A DNA stretch of 64,000 bases from Channallabes apus (lineage: Eukaryota > Chordata > Actinopteri > Siluriformes > Clariidae). The notes under the pieces are model-generated. The model saw only the letters and a program-made list of their open reading frames with translations. It did not search any database and was not told where the DNA came from. Both the position numbers and the translations under genes were made by a program. How positions within the stretch are numbered: position 1 is the first letter of the stretch; the number at the start of each line of letters is the position of its first letter. Location of the stretch: positions 36,212,256 to 36,276,255 of the forward strand of contig CM060108.1 in the NCBI GenBank assembly GCA_030522415.1, in the 5' to 3' direction. This document shows, one piece after another, positions 42,265-53,672 of this stretch.

Positions 42265-42620
42265 TGGCAACACGGTGTCTTAGTGGTTAGCACAGTCACC
42301 TTGCATCTCCAGGGTCCAGGTTTGATTCCTGTCTCAGGTCTGTGTGCATGTAGTTTGCATGTTCTCCCCGTGCTTGGTGTGTTTCCTCCAGGTACTCCTG
42401 GGTTATCTCCCACAGTCCAAAGACATGCAGATTAGGCGAATTGGCGTTCCCAAATTGCCCCTAGTGTGTAAATGAGCGTGTGAATGTGTGTATGTGTGTG
42501 CGCTACAATGTTTTGGTCCCCCATCCACGGTGTACCCTGCTTTGTGCCCTAAGTCTCTTGGGATAGGCTGCAGGCCCCCGGCGACAGGATAAATGGTATA
42601 AACGATGAGTAAGATGATGA
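42265..42620 (+). repeat. tRNA-related SINE-like repeat (family S1), copy 2
   Basis: Head GGCAACACGGTGTCTTAGTGG with GGTTAGCACAG (A-box-like), then CCAGGTTTGATTCCTG (B-box-like) and the shared GTTTGCATGTTCTCC, CCACAGTCCAAAGACATGCAG and GATAGGCTGCAGGCC blocks. It follows an (ATGA)n tract (about 42225-42255) and the tail of another copy at about 42180-42225. Confidence 0.85.
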
Positions 42621-43303
42621 TCAGTTCACTGTTCAGTGTTACAGTATATAATGAAAGTAAAAATGTGTTCCTCCTTTAGAGAAACACAGAGAAAGCGAAA
42701 GCAGACAGTGTTGAAGTCTTCACTGCTCTGATTCGCTCCATTGAGAGAATGAGCTGCTGGAGGCTGAGCTGCTGGAGGTGATGGAGGAGAAGCGGAAAGC
42801 AGCAGAGAGTCAAGCTGAAGGACTCATTAAAGTGCTGGAGCAGGAAATCACTGTGCTAAAGAGGAGAGACACTGAGCTGGAGCAGCTCTCACACACTGAG
42901 GAGCATCTCCATCTCCTACAGGTCAGTGCTCCTCTCTCTGCTCACTGGCAATGCAGAACATCACCGAACAACACTCACCATGCTGAGGGATTTCTCCTCT
43001 CTCCTGATCTACTGTAGATTTCCTCCTCCATGTGCAGCCCTCCACACACCAAGAACTGGACTGAGATCAGTATTAACACTGACCTGAGTGGGGACACTGT
43101 GAGGACAGCTCTGTCTCAGCTTCAGCAGACTCTCAATGAGAAACTCATGAAAACACTCAATGACAAGTTAAAGGAAACAGGTATGAAACCTTAAAACATA
43201 GGGATATTTTTGTTATCGTTAGCTAACATTGAGTCAAATAATGCATGTCATGTTTTATTATATTTAGTTTCCACAGAACTGAAGAGGGTTCAGCAGTATG
43301 CAG

Positions 43304-43712
43304 TTACAGTGAATTTTCTGTTTTCCTCTCATTAAATTTACACATCAACATTAGACTTAAACGAGACTTTCCAGCTACAAAGAAGTCTCAAATTGTGCCT
43401 CATTAGCCTCCACACTATACTGTAGCTCTCTACTACAGCCGTGATCTGCTGGAGAAAAGCTGATCTTGTATTTATATTCGTTGTAAAGTACCACAGAGCG
43501 CATTTGTCTATAAACAGACTTACTGTACTGTGATTTACATTTATCAAATTGCTTTTCCACACAGATACAAAGTTTTACACATATGCTGGATTATTTTATA
43601 CATACTTTAGAGCAAAAGAGACAGAGTCAAAGTACATAAGTGGCACTTAAGTATTTCACTTTCTTCATGGTTTCTTTAGTAACCTTTTTATGTCTTTATT
43701 AAAATCACACAG

Positions 43713-43746
<34 letters not shown>

Positions 43747-44389
43747 TTTCTTATTAACTGATCTATTAATAGATTAATGAAAACAGCCAATAGTGGTCAG
43801 AGTCCCTATGCTAAACCCTGTCCGCCACCACAGTGAGCACATTAGTATCTCTATATTGCCTGCAGTGTGTGTGTGTGTGTGTGTGTCTGTGTGTGTGTGT
43901 GTGTGTGTCTGTGTGTGTGTCTGTGTGTGTGTGTGTCTGTGTGTGCGCCCTGCCATGGATTAGCACCCTGTCCATGGTGTACCCTGCCTCTTTGCATTTC
44001 ACAATGAACTTTACATTTACTCAGCATCTATTATACTGACATACTGACTACTGACATACGAGTGGTACACATGCACTTTGTCTGCTGAGCATCATGTGAT
44101 TACAACGGAGCCAATGGTTTTTCTCTCTCACGCTGCCGGATTATGGGTAGTCATCTCCCATGCTCAGTCTCAGTGCGTATGTTTCACTCATATAGTCAGC
44201 ATCCATGTGCGCATGTACAGTACTGTTTACTATAACATTGTGACCATGTGTGTGTGCACGGGTAAAGTATCTTTTTTGTGTGCAAGAGTACTGACTTTAG
44301 TAACTGTACTGCAACAACGGTCCCTGTGAAGAAAAAGGTTAAAAATGCTGTAGCAGTGCAGGAGATACCATACCATACCACTTTATTTC
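43304..44389. other. Intron with (CA)n and (GT)n tracts, no gene
   Basis: (CA)n at about 43711-43745 and an interrupted (GT)n array at 43865-43945. The stretch around 43940-43990 (CCATGGATTAGCACCCTGTC) looks like an S1 SINE tail. Nothing else is recognised. Confidence 0.55.
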
Positions 44390-45009
44390 TAGACGAGAGG
44401 TTATAAAAGCATGGACAAGTGATTCCATGTGCCGCCTTGACAATTTAGGCTTAATCTTTGCTACTTGCCTCAAATGGAAAAAACTGGATTTTACAACAGC
44501 ATTTACTTGACTATCCATTTTTAGAGTGGGATCCATTTTAATACCCAAATTTGTAATCAAGGCTTTCTCAAATGGGGCCAAGGATGAGAGGTCAAAGTGA
44601 GGAGATTTGTGGAAGCCACTAGGTCTAAACAACATAACTTCGGTCTTTTCCTCATTGACATTCAAGAAGTTAAACGCCAACCATCTTTTAACATCAACAA
44701 GGCAGTCCAGAAGAAGCTTGACAGAACATGCACCACTGTGCTTTAATGGGAGGTAAACCTGACAGTCATCTGCATAAAAATGAAAGGAGATGTTATATTT
44801 CCGTAAAATAGCAAATACAAGGAAAATAAAAGTGGACCAAGAGTGGAGCCCTGTGGTACCCCCCAAGGAAGGGCAGCAGAGTTGGAAGTGAAGCCATCTA
44901 TACTGACACAGAAGGTTCTATCAGAGAGGTAGGACCTAAACCACTGCAAGGCTGAGCCTGTAATGCCCACCCACTGTTCCAACCTGGATAAAAGAATCTC
45001 ATGGTCTAT

Positions 45010-45346
45010 CTGTCAAGAGTGAATTAACTTCGGGGACCAGAAGATTAGCTTTAGCGGTTAGCCCAATGTAGCGTGGATGGTAAACCCAAACGCGGATGAG
45101 AAGCGAGTAGGCAGGATAACCACGCGACTTTAATCTAAGGACTCTCGCGAAAGGGGAGCAAGGGAAAAACACAAATTTAACCCGCGTCCTATAAATACAC
45201 ACACAATAGCAGAAAGCAGATAACCCAAATGGTGAGTACTCACGGTTTGCTGAAACATCGTTTGTTTACCTCTTTTATACTTCCTGGTTTGGCGCCCGCC
45301 TTACTTCCGGGTCCTAGTGCCGGGCGCAGATTGAGTGTGCATGACA
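45010..45346 (-). repeat. 3' LTR of the Gypsy element (48-bp deletion)
   Basis: Lacks the segment present in the right LTR at 50269-50316, which contains the inferred transcription start and self-primer. The TATA box is retained. Because both LTRs are identical at integration, the loss must be later. Confidence 0.88.
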
Positions 45347-45359
45347 GTACCCCCCTGTC

Positions 45360-47006
45360 CAGGACCGGCTCCTGACGGTCCTGGGGTGGAGGATACCCGG
45401 TGACGGTAGTCTCGAATCAGCTCGGGGTCGGGAATGAACCGGGCCGGGATCCAAGACCGCTCCTCGGGGCCGTAGCCCTCCCAGTCAACCAGATACTGAG
45501 TACCTCTGCCCCGAGGGCGCGAGTCGAGGATTCGTCGTACGGTGTAGATCCGCCGTCGATGATCCGGGGAGGAGGAGCTGGGGGGGTGGGTGGAATCATG
45601 GGTGAGGTGATGAAAGGCTTGAATTGGGACAGGTGGAATACTGGATGGATCTGGAGCGCCGCAGGCAGCTGGAGCCGGTAGGTGACAGGGTTAATCCTGT
45701 GGGTGATGTGGTATGGTCCGATGAATCTGGGTGAAAGTTTTCTTGATTCGGTGTGAAGGTGGAGGCTTTTAGTAGAAAGCCATACCTTGTCACCTACGTG
45801 GTACAATCGTCCCGGAGGATGTCGACGGCGGTGTTGGTGGGTGTAGCGGGCATTGGCGCGTTGGATGGCCTGGTTGGTTGTAATCCATAGCGGCCGACAT
45901 CTGCGGACCAACTGTTTGGCGGACGGTACATCAACCTCCGGTTCTGGGTGGTTGAACATCAAAGGTTGGAAACCGTAGCATACCTCAAATGGGCTTAGGT
46001 TGGTGGCTGAGGAGGTGTGGAGGTTGTGTGACAGTTCAGCCCAAATGAGGTAGCGCGCCCAGGAGCGCTGACGATTTGCTATGAAACATCTCAGATAGCG
46101 CTCCAGCTGTTGGTTGGTCTGCTCCGTCTGACCGGTCTGTGGGTGGTATCCAGATGATAGACTGCAGGTGGAGTCGATCAGACGGCAGAAGGCCTTCCAG
46201 AACCGGGCTGTGAACTGGGGTCCTCTGTCCGAGACGATGTCCTTGGGGAACCCATGCAGACGGACTACGTGCTCTAAAATCAGCTCTGCTGTTTCTTTGG
46301 CTGACGGGAGTCCGGCGAGAGCCACCAGATGCACGGCTTTTGAGAACCGGTCGACGATTGTGAGGATGGTGTCCTTTCCTTCGGAGGCCGGCAGGCCCAT
46401 GATGAAGTCAACGGCAATGTGCGTCCAGGGCCATCGAGGAACTGGGAGTGGCTGCAGTTCACCTGGGGCTGGTTGATTGGTGTTCTTGGCCCTGGCGCAC
46501 ACTGGGCATGCCTGAACGAACTCTTGGACGTCCCTTGTGATGGATGGCCACCAGAAATCCCGCTGGAGAAATTGGAGGGTCCGTCGTGTGCCCGGATGTC
46601 CCGAAATGGGTGAAGAGTGACCCCACTGGAGGACTTCAGATCTTATCTTCTCGGGCACAAAGAGTCGTCCAGGTGGCACACCTGCCGGTTCGGTCTCTGT
46701 AGCCTGTGCCTGGCGAACTCTAGTTTCCAGGTCTAATTGGAGTGGGCCGATGATCCTGGAAGAGGGAAGGACAGGCGCGGGGTCCGCCCGGGGAATGTCC
46801 ACCTCCAGCTGTCGGGAGAGAGCGTCCGCTTTTGTGTTTTTGGACCCCGGGCGGAATGAGAGGGCCCAAAAAATAATGCCCACCGCGCCTGTCGTGGATT
46901 TAACTGTTTTAAGTTTTTGATTATGATGAGGTTTTGGTGGTCCGTCCAGACTATGAATGGCTCCCTGGCGCCCTGGAGCCAGTGACGCCACTCCTCCAGA
47001 GCCCAC
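45360..47006 (-). pseudogene. Gypsy integrase with chromodomain in another frame
   Basis: The long open frame has the HHCC zinc finger (HSSPISGH ... CPVCARAK), the DDE core ([26 protein letters not shown]) and a C-terminal SH3-like part ([30 protein letters not shown]). After DGGSTPY the frame shifts. A chromodomain with YLVDWEGY and RSWIPARF motifs is readable in a different frame (about 45540-45385), as expected for chromovirus-type elements. Confidence 0.9.
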
Positions 47007-47900
47007 TTTATGGCCAGCAGCTCGCGGTCCCCTACCCCGTATCGCTGCTGAGTGGATTCAAATTTTCTGGAGAAGAAACTACATGGGTGTAGTTTCTGAT
47101 CTGGACCTCGTTGTGAGAGGATAGCTCCAGCGCCCACATCTGAAGCATCCACCTCCACAACGAATGATTTACTGACATCTGGGTGGAGGAGGATCGGTGC
47201 CGTGGTGAAGCGGTGACAAAGTGACTTGAAAGCGGAGACAGCTGCAGGGTTGAGGTGAAAAGGGAGAGATGAGGGACGGGTCAGAGCAGTCAGGGGGGCG
47301 GCAACTGTACTGTAGTCCCGGATAAAGCGACGATGAAAATTCGCAAACCCGAGAAACCGTTGAAGCTGCTTGAGGGTCTTGGGTAGGGGCCAATGACGCA
47401 CAATCTCTAGCTTCTGCGGGTCCATGGCCACACCCTGGGGCGAGATGACAAAACCCAGGAACGTGGTGGAGCGCTCGTGAAAAGCGCACTTTTCCAACTT
47501 ACAGTACAGTTGATGGGCGAGTAATCTCTTTAGGACCGCCCTGACGTGCTGGGTATGTTCTTCCATGGTGCGTGAATAGATAAGTATGTCATCCAGGTAA
47601 GCGAATGCCCACCGACCGAGCATGTCGCGAAGGACGTCGTTAATAAGATGTTAGAATGCGGCGGGGGCATTACACAGTCCAAATGGGATGACGAGATTTT
47701 CATAGTGTCCAGTAGGGGTGATGAAGGCCGTCTTCCACTCATCGCCCTCTCTGATGCGCACCAAGTTGTAGGCGCTCTGGAGGTCCAACTTAGTAAAGAT
47801 GGTGGCGCCAGAGAGGGCGTCCAGGGCTGAGTTGGTAAGAGGCAATGGGTGTCGGTTTTTGATAGTTAGGTTGTTTAGCCTTGTTTAGTTGTTTGTAAGC
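46733..47900 (-). pseudogene. Gypsy reverse transcriptase and RNase H region
   Basis: Readable in pieces: [14 protein letters not shown] and [10 protein letters not shown] (47845-47651), then the catalytic [35 protein letters not shown] and the RNase H start [15 protein letters not shown] (47623-46733). A stop or frame change lies at about 47650, and a second break falls in the RNase H-integrase linker near 46870-46890. Confidence 0.9.
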
Positions 47901-48354
47901 GAGTAGAGGTGGCCGCGGGGTGGAACTGTACCGGGTTGGAGGTCAATGGCGAGGTCGTAGGGATGATGCGGAGGAAGATGGGTGGCTCGCCGCTTGCAAA
48001 AGACCTCCGCTAGGTCCCGATACGGTTCTGGGATGGAGTTGGTGTCGACGTCGGGGGCCTCGGACTCCCTAGAGCACGTCCCAGCCACTGCCCGCAGGCA
48101 TAGTTCGGTGCAGTTCGCGCCCCATTGGAGGATCCGGTTCTGGGTCCAGGAGATGAGGGGGTCATGTTGTAACAGCCAGGGATGTCCAAGGATGATGGGA
48201 GGTGACGAGATGGAGGTGACGTAAAAGTGGAGCTGTTCTTGGTGTTGATTGATTGAGACGGTGATGGGTTCTGTTTGGGTGGTGATTGGGCTGGTGGATA
48301 GGGGGCGACCGTCGACAGATGTGATTCAAACGGGCTGGGATAACGCCTCGAGTT

Positions 48355-48573
48355 TTACCCCCAGTCAATGAAGTTACCTGCTGCCCCAGAGTCGATGAAT
48401 GCAGCTTCTGACTCGTTTGTGGCCAGGTGTACCTGAACCGTGAGACAGGAGGAGGTGGCTGTGATGGCGGAGAGAAGAAGGTGACCCGGCGAGTGTCTCT
48501 CACCTCTCACCGGGCCTGTGCCTTTCCCGGTCGGAGAGGACAAACTGCCCGGTGATGTGATGCTGATCCGCAA
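48355..48573 (-). pseudogene. Gypsy aspartic protease fragment
   Basis: Contains the active-site segment AAFIDSGAAGNFID (Asp-Ser-Gly). The second half of the protease reads in other frames toward 48162. It belongs to the defective Gypsy element. Confidence 0.85.
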
Positions 48574-48599
48574 TAAGCGCAGAGTCCCTCTCGATACCG

Positions 48600-49374
48600 T
48601 CTTTCCCGTTCTGCAGCAGTCAAGGAGGCGCGTCCTAATTGCATGGGTTCCCCGGCTCCTGTGTCAACCACGGCAGGAGGTGGAGAACCGACATGTCCAG
48701 GGGTGGTGTAGGTAGCGGAGTCTGCGGGTCGTGGGATAGTGATGGTGAAGGTGGGTGCAGGTGGCAGGGTGCGAGGGTACGAAATTCAGCCGTGTAGCGA
48801 CTCACGGACGATCCTCCCTGCCTCAGGTGGTAGAGTTTTGTGTCGGTCTCCACCTCGCCCGCTGGATGCTCGAAAGTGAGCCTGAGTTGATGGGTGAACT
48901 CATTGTATGAGTGGGCGGTGTCCGTGTCTGCCTTGAGGACTGCCGTGGCAAACTCAGCTGCCTGCCCTGTGAGCAACGAGACGAGGAGAGCAATGCGTAG
49001 CCGATCGGTGGAGTACTTGGTGGAATTAAACTTGAACACCAGATCGAGCGCTGTCAAAAACACACTGCACTTCCCGTCCGTGCTGTTCCACTTTTCTGGT
49101 AATGATAAGAAGACATCAGTGGGGGGTTGGGGGGATGCGGCGCTGCGGCCGCTGCAACGGGAGGCCCGCTAGCCGCGCTAGCAACAGCTGCACGGAGATC
49201 CGCGTTCTCCCGCCTGAGCTCCGCTACCTCGCAGCACAAGGCCGCAACGTCTTGGAGGCCCAGGCGCAGAGTAGCGATCTCCCCGGTCAGCTTGTCGATT
49301 AGCGCGGCATGCTGATCTACCACGTCGCAGAGGTGCGCATGATCCGCTGGGTTTACCGCGGATGGCTCAGTCAT
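48600..49374 (-). pseudogene. Gypsy gag region, frameshifted
   Basis: The first frame (49374-49054) starts MTEPSAVNPADHAHL, a coiled-coil N-terminus as in sushi gag. The second (49063-48635) holds the capsid-like region (FLTALDLVFKFNS; YNEFTHQLRLTFEHP). A frame change separates them near 49055, and a further one precedes the protease. The zinc knuckle was not confirmed. Confidence 0.85.
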
Positions 49375-49375
49375 T
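49365..49375 (-). promoter_or_regulatory. Self-priming primer-binding site of the Gypsy element
   Basis: Minus-strand AATGACTGAGC directly follows the 5' LTR and is exactly complementary over 11 nt to LTR sequence at 50308-50298, which begins 31 nt after the TATA box. Tf1/sushi elements are known to prime from the 5' end of their own transcript with about 11 paired nucleotides. The gag start codon overlaps this site. Confidence 0.82.
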
Positions 49376-49588
49376 CTGTCAAGAGTGAACTAACCTCGGG
49401 GACCAGAAGACTAGCTTTAGCGGTTAGCCCAATGTAGCGTGGATGGTAAACCCAAACGCGGATGAGAAGCGAGTAGGCAGGATAACCACGCGACTTTAAT
49501 CTAAGGACTCTCGCGAAAGGGGAGCAAGGGAAAAACACAAATTTAACCCGCGTCATATAAATACACACACAATAGCAGAAAGGAGATA

Positions 49589-50232
49589 CAGTAATCCCTC
49601 GTTTATCGCGGGGGTTACGTTCCGAAAATGACCCGCGATAAGTGAAATCCGCGAAATAGAAAACTTTATTTTTTTTTTACAATTAGCAACTATTACATGT
49701 ATACAAATACAGTGACTCACGTGTAGGCCGTTTACGTTGCATTCGTATTAAAATTGACTGCTGCTGTCGTCCTTATGTTTTTTTCCTCCTTCTTTATGTA
49801 ATGAACGGAAGATTCATTGATTCCTTAATGGCGAGCAACGGCTGCATAGCTTTTACCTTCCCTTAGCATGTCCAGAAGTTTAACTTTATCTGAGATAGGT
49901 AGCATCTTCCGCCGTTTGGGCCCATCCGCAGGTGCTTTTGTCGGTCCAGGCCGTTTCGTCGACATTATGGGTTTAGGAGATGTTCGAAATTACAAGATAA
50001 TTTGGCCAACTTAATGTAAATTTGCCAAGCTGTTTTATGTACGTACACATAACTGCACGAGACGACAAAATGATAGCACAATTCGTAGCATGTTTTGATA
50101 CAAGAAGCGGGAGTGAGTTTTTAGCGAATCAGAATGCAGAACACAATGCACCAAAAAAAAAAAATGCATTATGAAAATCCGCGAAATAGCGAATCCGCGA
50201 TAAGTGAACCGCGAAGTGGCGAGGGATCACTG
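49589..50232 (-). mobile_element. Tigger/pogo-type DNA element in the Gypsy LTR
   Basis: 644 bp flanked by TA (49587-49588, 50233-50234). Ends CAGTAATCCCTCG and CGAGGGATCACTG with following TTTATCGCGG / CCGCGAAGTGG blocks form inverted repeats. It carries only the start of a transposase (49965-49757). Confidence 0.9.
49757..49965 (-). pseudogene. Tigger transposase N-terminal HTH, nonsense-mutated
   Basis: From an ATG at 49965 the frame reads a basic start, then LPISDKVKLLDML, GKSYAAVARH, a TAA stop, and GINESSVHYIKK. This is the CENP-B/pogo-type N-terminal helix-turn-helix. The stop replaces the residue normally between ARH and GIN, and the catalytic domain is missing. Confidence 0.88.
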
Positions 50233-53200
50233 TAACCCAAATGGTGAGTACTCACGGTTTGCTGAAACGACAACCGGAACCAACATGGGCCGAACTCAAT
50301 GACTGAGCGGTAAGCCATCGTTTGTTTACCTCTTTTATACTTCCTGGTTTGGCACCCGCCTTACTTCCGGGTCCTAGTGCCGGGCGCAGATTGAGTGTGC
50401 ATGACACTATGGTGTCGAAAGCCGCTGTTAAACCTAAAAGCACAAATAGTACAGAGTCTCCGGAGTCGGTTGCTATGAAAATGTCGTTAAAAACTCTTAA
50501 AAGAGCGGACGCAGTGCTGTGGCGAGTTTTAAACCCAGACTGAAAAGCTTCCACAATTGCCTGTTCATCAAGGAAGGGCTGCAATTGCAAATAGACAATT
50601 TTTTCCAGAAGTTTGGCCAAGAAAGGTAGCTTGGAGATAGGCCTAAAATTTGACAAAACAGAAGGATCTAGGCTAGACTTTTTTAGCAAAGGTTGCACCA
50701 CAGCATGTTTAAACTTTTTCGGCATCACACTAGAAGTTAAACTGCTATTAATAATAGCAAGAATAAAAGGACCCAAAGTGGGGAAAACTTCCTTAACAAA
50801 ATTAGGAGGGGTAACATCAGAAGGAGACCCAGATGGCTTACTACTGGAATCCAGATCCTCTAAAAAAGTAAGGGAGACAGGCTCAAAATGCTCGAACACA
50901 TTCATACAAGGTCTTAAAATTGGTGGAAAATTATCCATAAAATAATGAAGAAATTCATCACAGGTTTCCATAGAAGCCTTCAGAGGGACAGGTTCATGAG
51001 CATTAAGAACAGAGTTCAATGTGTTAAAAAGAACACAAGGGTCATGAGAGTTAGAAGCAATAAGATCAGAAAAAAATTTTGTTCTAGCGGCTTTCACAGC
51101 TTTTTGATAGATTCCAACTTCCTCTTAACATTTCTAATGACACCTGTAACCTGTCCTTTTTCCACCTCCGTTCAGCTCTCCTGCATTCCCTTCTAACAGC
51201 ACAGGTATCATCATTTAGCCATGGCTCTGATCTAGCCTTTGATCATCCGATTTTTAAGGGAGCTGCCGAATCCAATGCGATTTGACAGGCAGAATAAAAT
51301 TGAAATATTAGCTCCTCAGTGCTAAGCGACGCTAAATCCCAATCACAAGTGAAAATCGCAGAGAAATAAGTGGTGGAGGTGGGTTTAAAAACACGGCAGT
51401 GCCGAATCGAATCACACAATTTAGCAGGTTGAGAGAAAGATACAAAATCAAATAAAACAGGCATATGGTCTGAAAACACAGCATCCCCAATTTCTATTTT
51501 GAGGACAGATAAACCACGAGACAGTACAAGATCCAATGTGTGCCCACATTTCTGACTGAATAATTTTAAAAGAGTCCACTAAATCTAAAAAGTCCTTTAC
51601 CAGAGGCTTGTCAGGACAGCACACATGAATATTAAAATCCCCAACAATTACCACTTGATCATATCTAGGCATAAACTCAGCCAAGAAATCAGCAAAGTCA
51701 CTTAAGAAGTCCTTATTGTACTTTGGCGGCCGGTAGACCACAGCACACAGCAGCGCAGGAGAATGGGCCAACTAAAAAAGGCTTACTGTATTTCAAAGCT
51801 GGAGAAAAAGACCGGGAGAAACAACTGTTTACAGGCAAACTTTTATTTAAAAACAGTCGCTAGACCTCCTCCACGACCGGAGGACCGCAGAGAATTTAAA
51901 TACCGGCAATCACACGGTAGGAGTTCAGAGATCGCGCTGGACTCACCAGGAGACAGCCAGGTTTCAGTCACACAGAGGAAGTCCAATTCCTGCGAGGTAA
52001 AAAACTCCTTTAAGAGAAAAGTTTTGTTCATCACGGAGCTGGCGTTTACCAGACCCATCCTGATGGGAGCCGGAGCTGATACAGCAGTAGCGAAGGGAGC
52101 GCGCGCCAGAGGCCGCAGATTGTGGAGATTCACTCCTCGCCGGCGCAGGTAGAGTGGGCGGGGTCGGGGTGTTTCACTCCACTGATCCGAGCCAGAAACA
52201 GGCACCAACCAGGAGTCGACCTCATCACACAATCACCAGGAAACAGATAGATGAGTACTTGATCCATGTTGAGCCAGAAAAGCCTTTGAGGACCCACCCA
52301 AACCAACCTTCAACTTCACTAATCGCCCGCCGCGTTTACCTCGGCGTCTGTGACGCTTTCTCCGGCGAGGTGAGCGTGGGGCCCGGTAGAGTGGAAAAAA
52401 AATACACTGTATTACAAATACAGTGTATTACAAATATATTGAAATCCTCGATAATACACTGCAAATATACTAACAAAAAGGTGTACCATCAGTTAATATA
52501 TAAAAAGTATACTAACATCATGATTTTACCAAATTTTGGAATTAAACTTTAAATATACTTAAAAAGAATTGTATTATAGTACACGTTCCAAAAATATATT
52601 ATTGGAAAATATACTTTAAGTGAAAGGCTGGTCTAATTTCCAAAGTATGCTTATTTAAACTTGTTTTTCAATATATTTTTGGTATATATTTTTTTAAATA
52701 TGCTCGAAATAATCATTGTACAAATGTACAGAAAGTATATATTAGAATACAAATTTTTATATATGGTAGTCTCTGTATATTATCAGTTAAATGTAAATGT
52801 ACTTATTAATATGTACTCGTGCGCATGCTTTTAGACTCGCTTTTGCACGCTGAATCTCTCCCTCGCGCGCGCGATCTCAAACTTGTTCCTGCGCGCTGAA
52901 AATCACTTTTGCCGTTCAAGGTCATTTATGTTTTTACTCTCTCACTCTTCTGTCCGCTCACTGTCATAAAGCGACACACAAACTGCAGCAGGGTTGTAAA
53001 CTTTGCGACTATTCCAGCCAACCGGAGACTAGACGGCGCCCCACCAGCCAATCAGAGGCTGGAGGCGGGCAGATTCGGACTGTCCGTTCTCTGATTGGCT
53101 CCCCAGTTCTCCACTTCTAGTTTGAATTAACGGCTGAAGCTGCATCATTGCGTGCGTTAGTTCGTATCGTTTAGTTCGTATATTTTATTTTCATCGGCAT

Positions 53201-53329
53201 AAGGTAAATCTACAGTATGCATTGTCTAATGTGTTGTTGTTAATGTGTTATGTACTTTGCTTGTGGTATAATGGCTCTGTAGCTCTCGGCCTGTTTTCAG
53301 TCTCTGTGTAACAGAATCAACACACCAGG

Positions 53330-53670
53330 TTTAAACTAATACTGTACCTGTAGAGTCTAATACTAACGTCTGTCTGTGTTCACACACCAGGTTTAAACTA
53401 ATACTGTACCTGTAGATTCTAATACAGGCCAGGGCTAGCTCAGTGGTTAAGGCATTGGGCTATGGTTCGGAAGATCCCAGGTTCAAACCCCACAACCACC
53501 AAGTTGCCACTGTTGAGTCCCTTAACATACAACTGCTCAGATGTGTACTGAGATAAAAATGTAAGTCGCTCTGGATAAGAGCGTCTGCCAAATGCCTAAA
53601 TGTAATACTAATGTCTGTGTGTGTTCACACACCAGGTTTAAACTATCCTGTACCTGTAGCTTCTAATACT
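53330..53670. repeat. Tandem repeat, about 68-bp unit, split by insertions
   Basis: Units with CACCAGGTTTAAACTAATAC, TGTACCTGTAG and TCTAATACTAACGTCTGTC recur at least three times, with a fourth partial unit at about 54521-54560. The SINE (53426-53602) and the solo LTR (53673-54520) both inserted at the TAATACTAA part of a unit. Confidence 0.85.
53426..53602 (+). repeat. tRNA-derived SINE (family S3) with LINE-type tail
   Basis: Head TAGCTCAGTGGTTAAGGCAT (A box) and CCCAGGTTCAAACCCC (B box), then a tail GTAAGTCGCTCTGGATAAGA GCGTCTGCCAAATG typical of L2-mobilised fish SINEs. TAATAC is repeated on both sides (53420-53425, 53603-53608). It looks like a tRNA gene only at its 5' end. Confidence 0.9.
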
Positions 53671-53672
53671 AA

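Larger units (their letters stand above)
45010..50406 (-). mobile_element. Ty3/Gypsy retrotransposon, Tf1/sushi-like, non-functional
   Basis: LTRs at 45010-45346 and 49376-50406 (the second enlarged by a Tigger insertion) flanked by the 4-bp duplication CTAT (45006-45009, 50407-50410). Element order on the minus strand: 5' LTR, self-priming PBS, gag, protease, RT, RNase H, integrase, chromodomain, G-rich PPT (GGGGGGTACTG), 3' LTR. The LTRs differ at about six positions plus a 48-bp deletion in the left copy. Several frame breaks make it defective. It is inserted in the RT of the L2/Rex LINE. Confidence 0.95.
49376..50406 (-). repeat. 5' LTR of the Gypsy element with Tigger insertion
   Basis: In element sense: TGTCATGCACAC start, TATAAAAG box (50339-50332), inferred transcript start at 50308 beginning GCTCAGTCATT, then U5 split by the element at 49589-50232, ending CTTGACAG. 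Confidence 0.9.

Noticed and set aside
33816..42680. A RING/B-box exon for the third TRIM copy
   Set aside because: I looked for a C3HC4 pattern like that at 23600-23785 and found none; only transposon sequence is present.
45400..46613. Plus-strand frames over the Gypsy integrase
   Set aside because: Shadows of the minus-strand integrase, where the zinc finger and DDE motifs lie.
53426..53602. tRNA gene
   Set aside because: A and B boxes are present, but the body lacks a foldable acceptor stem, continues into a LINE-type tail and has target duplications: a SINE.
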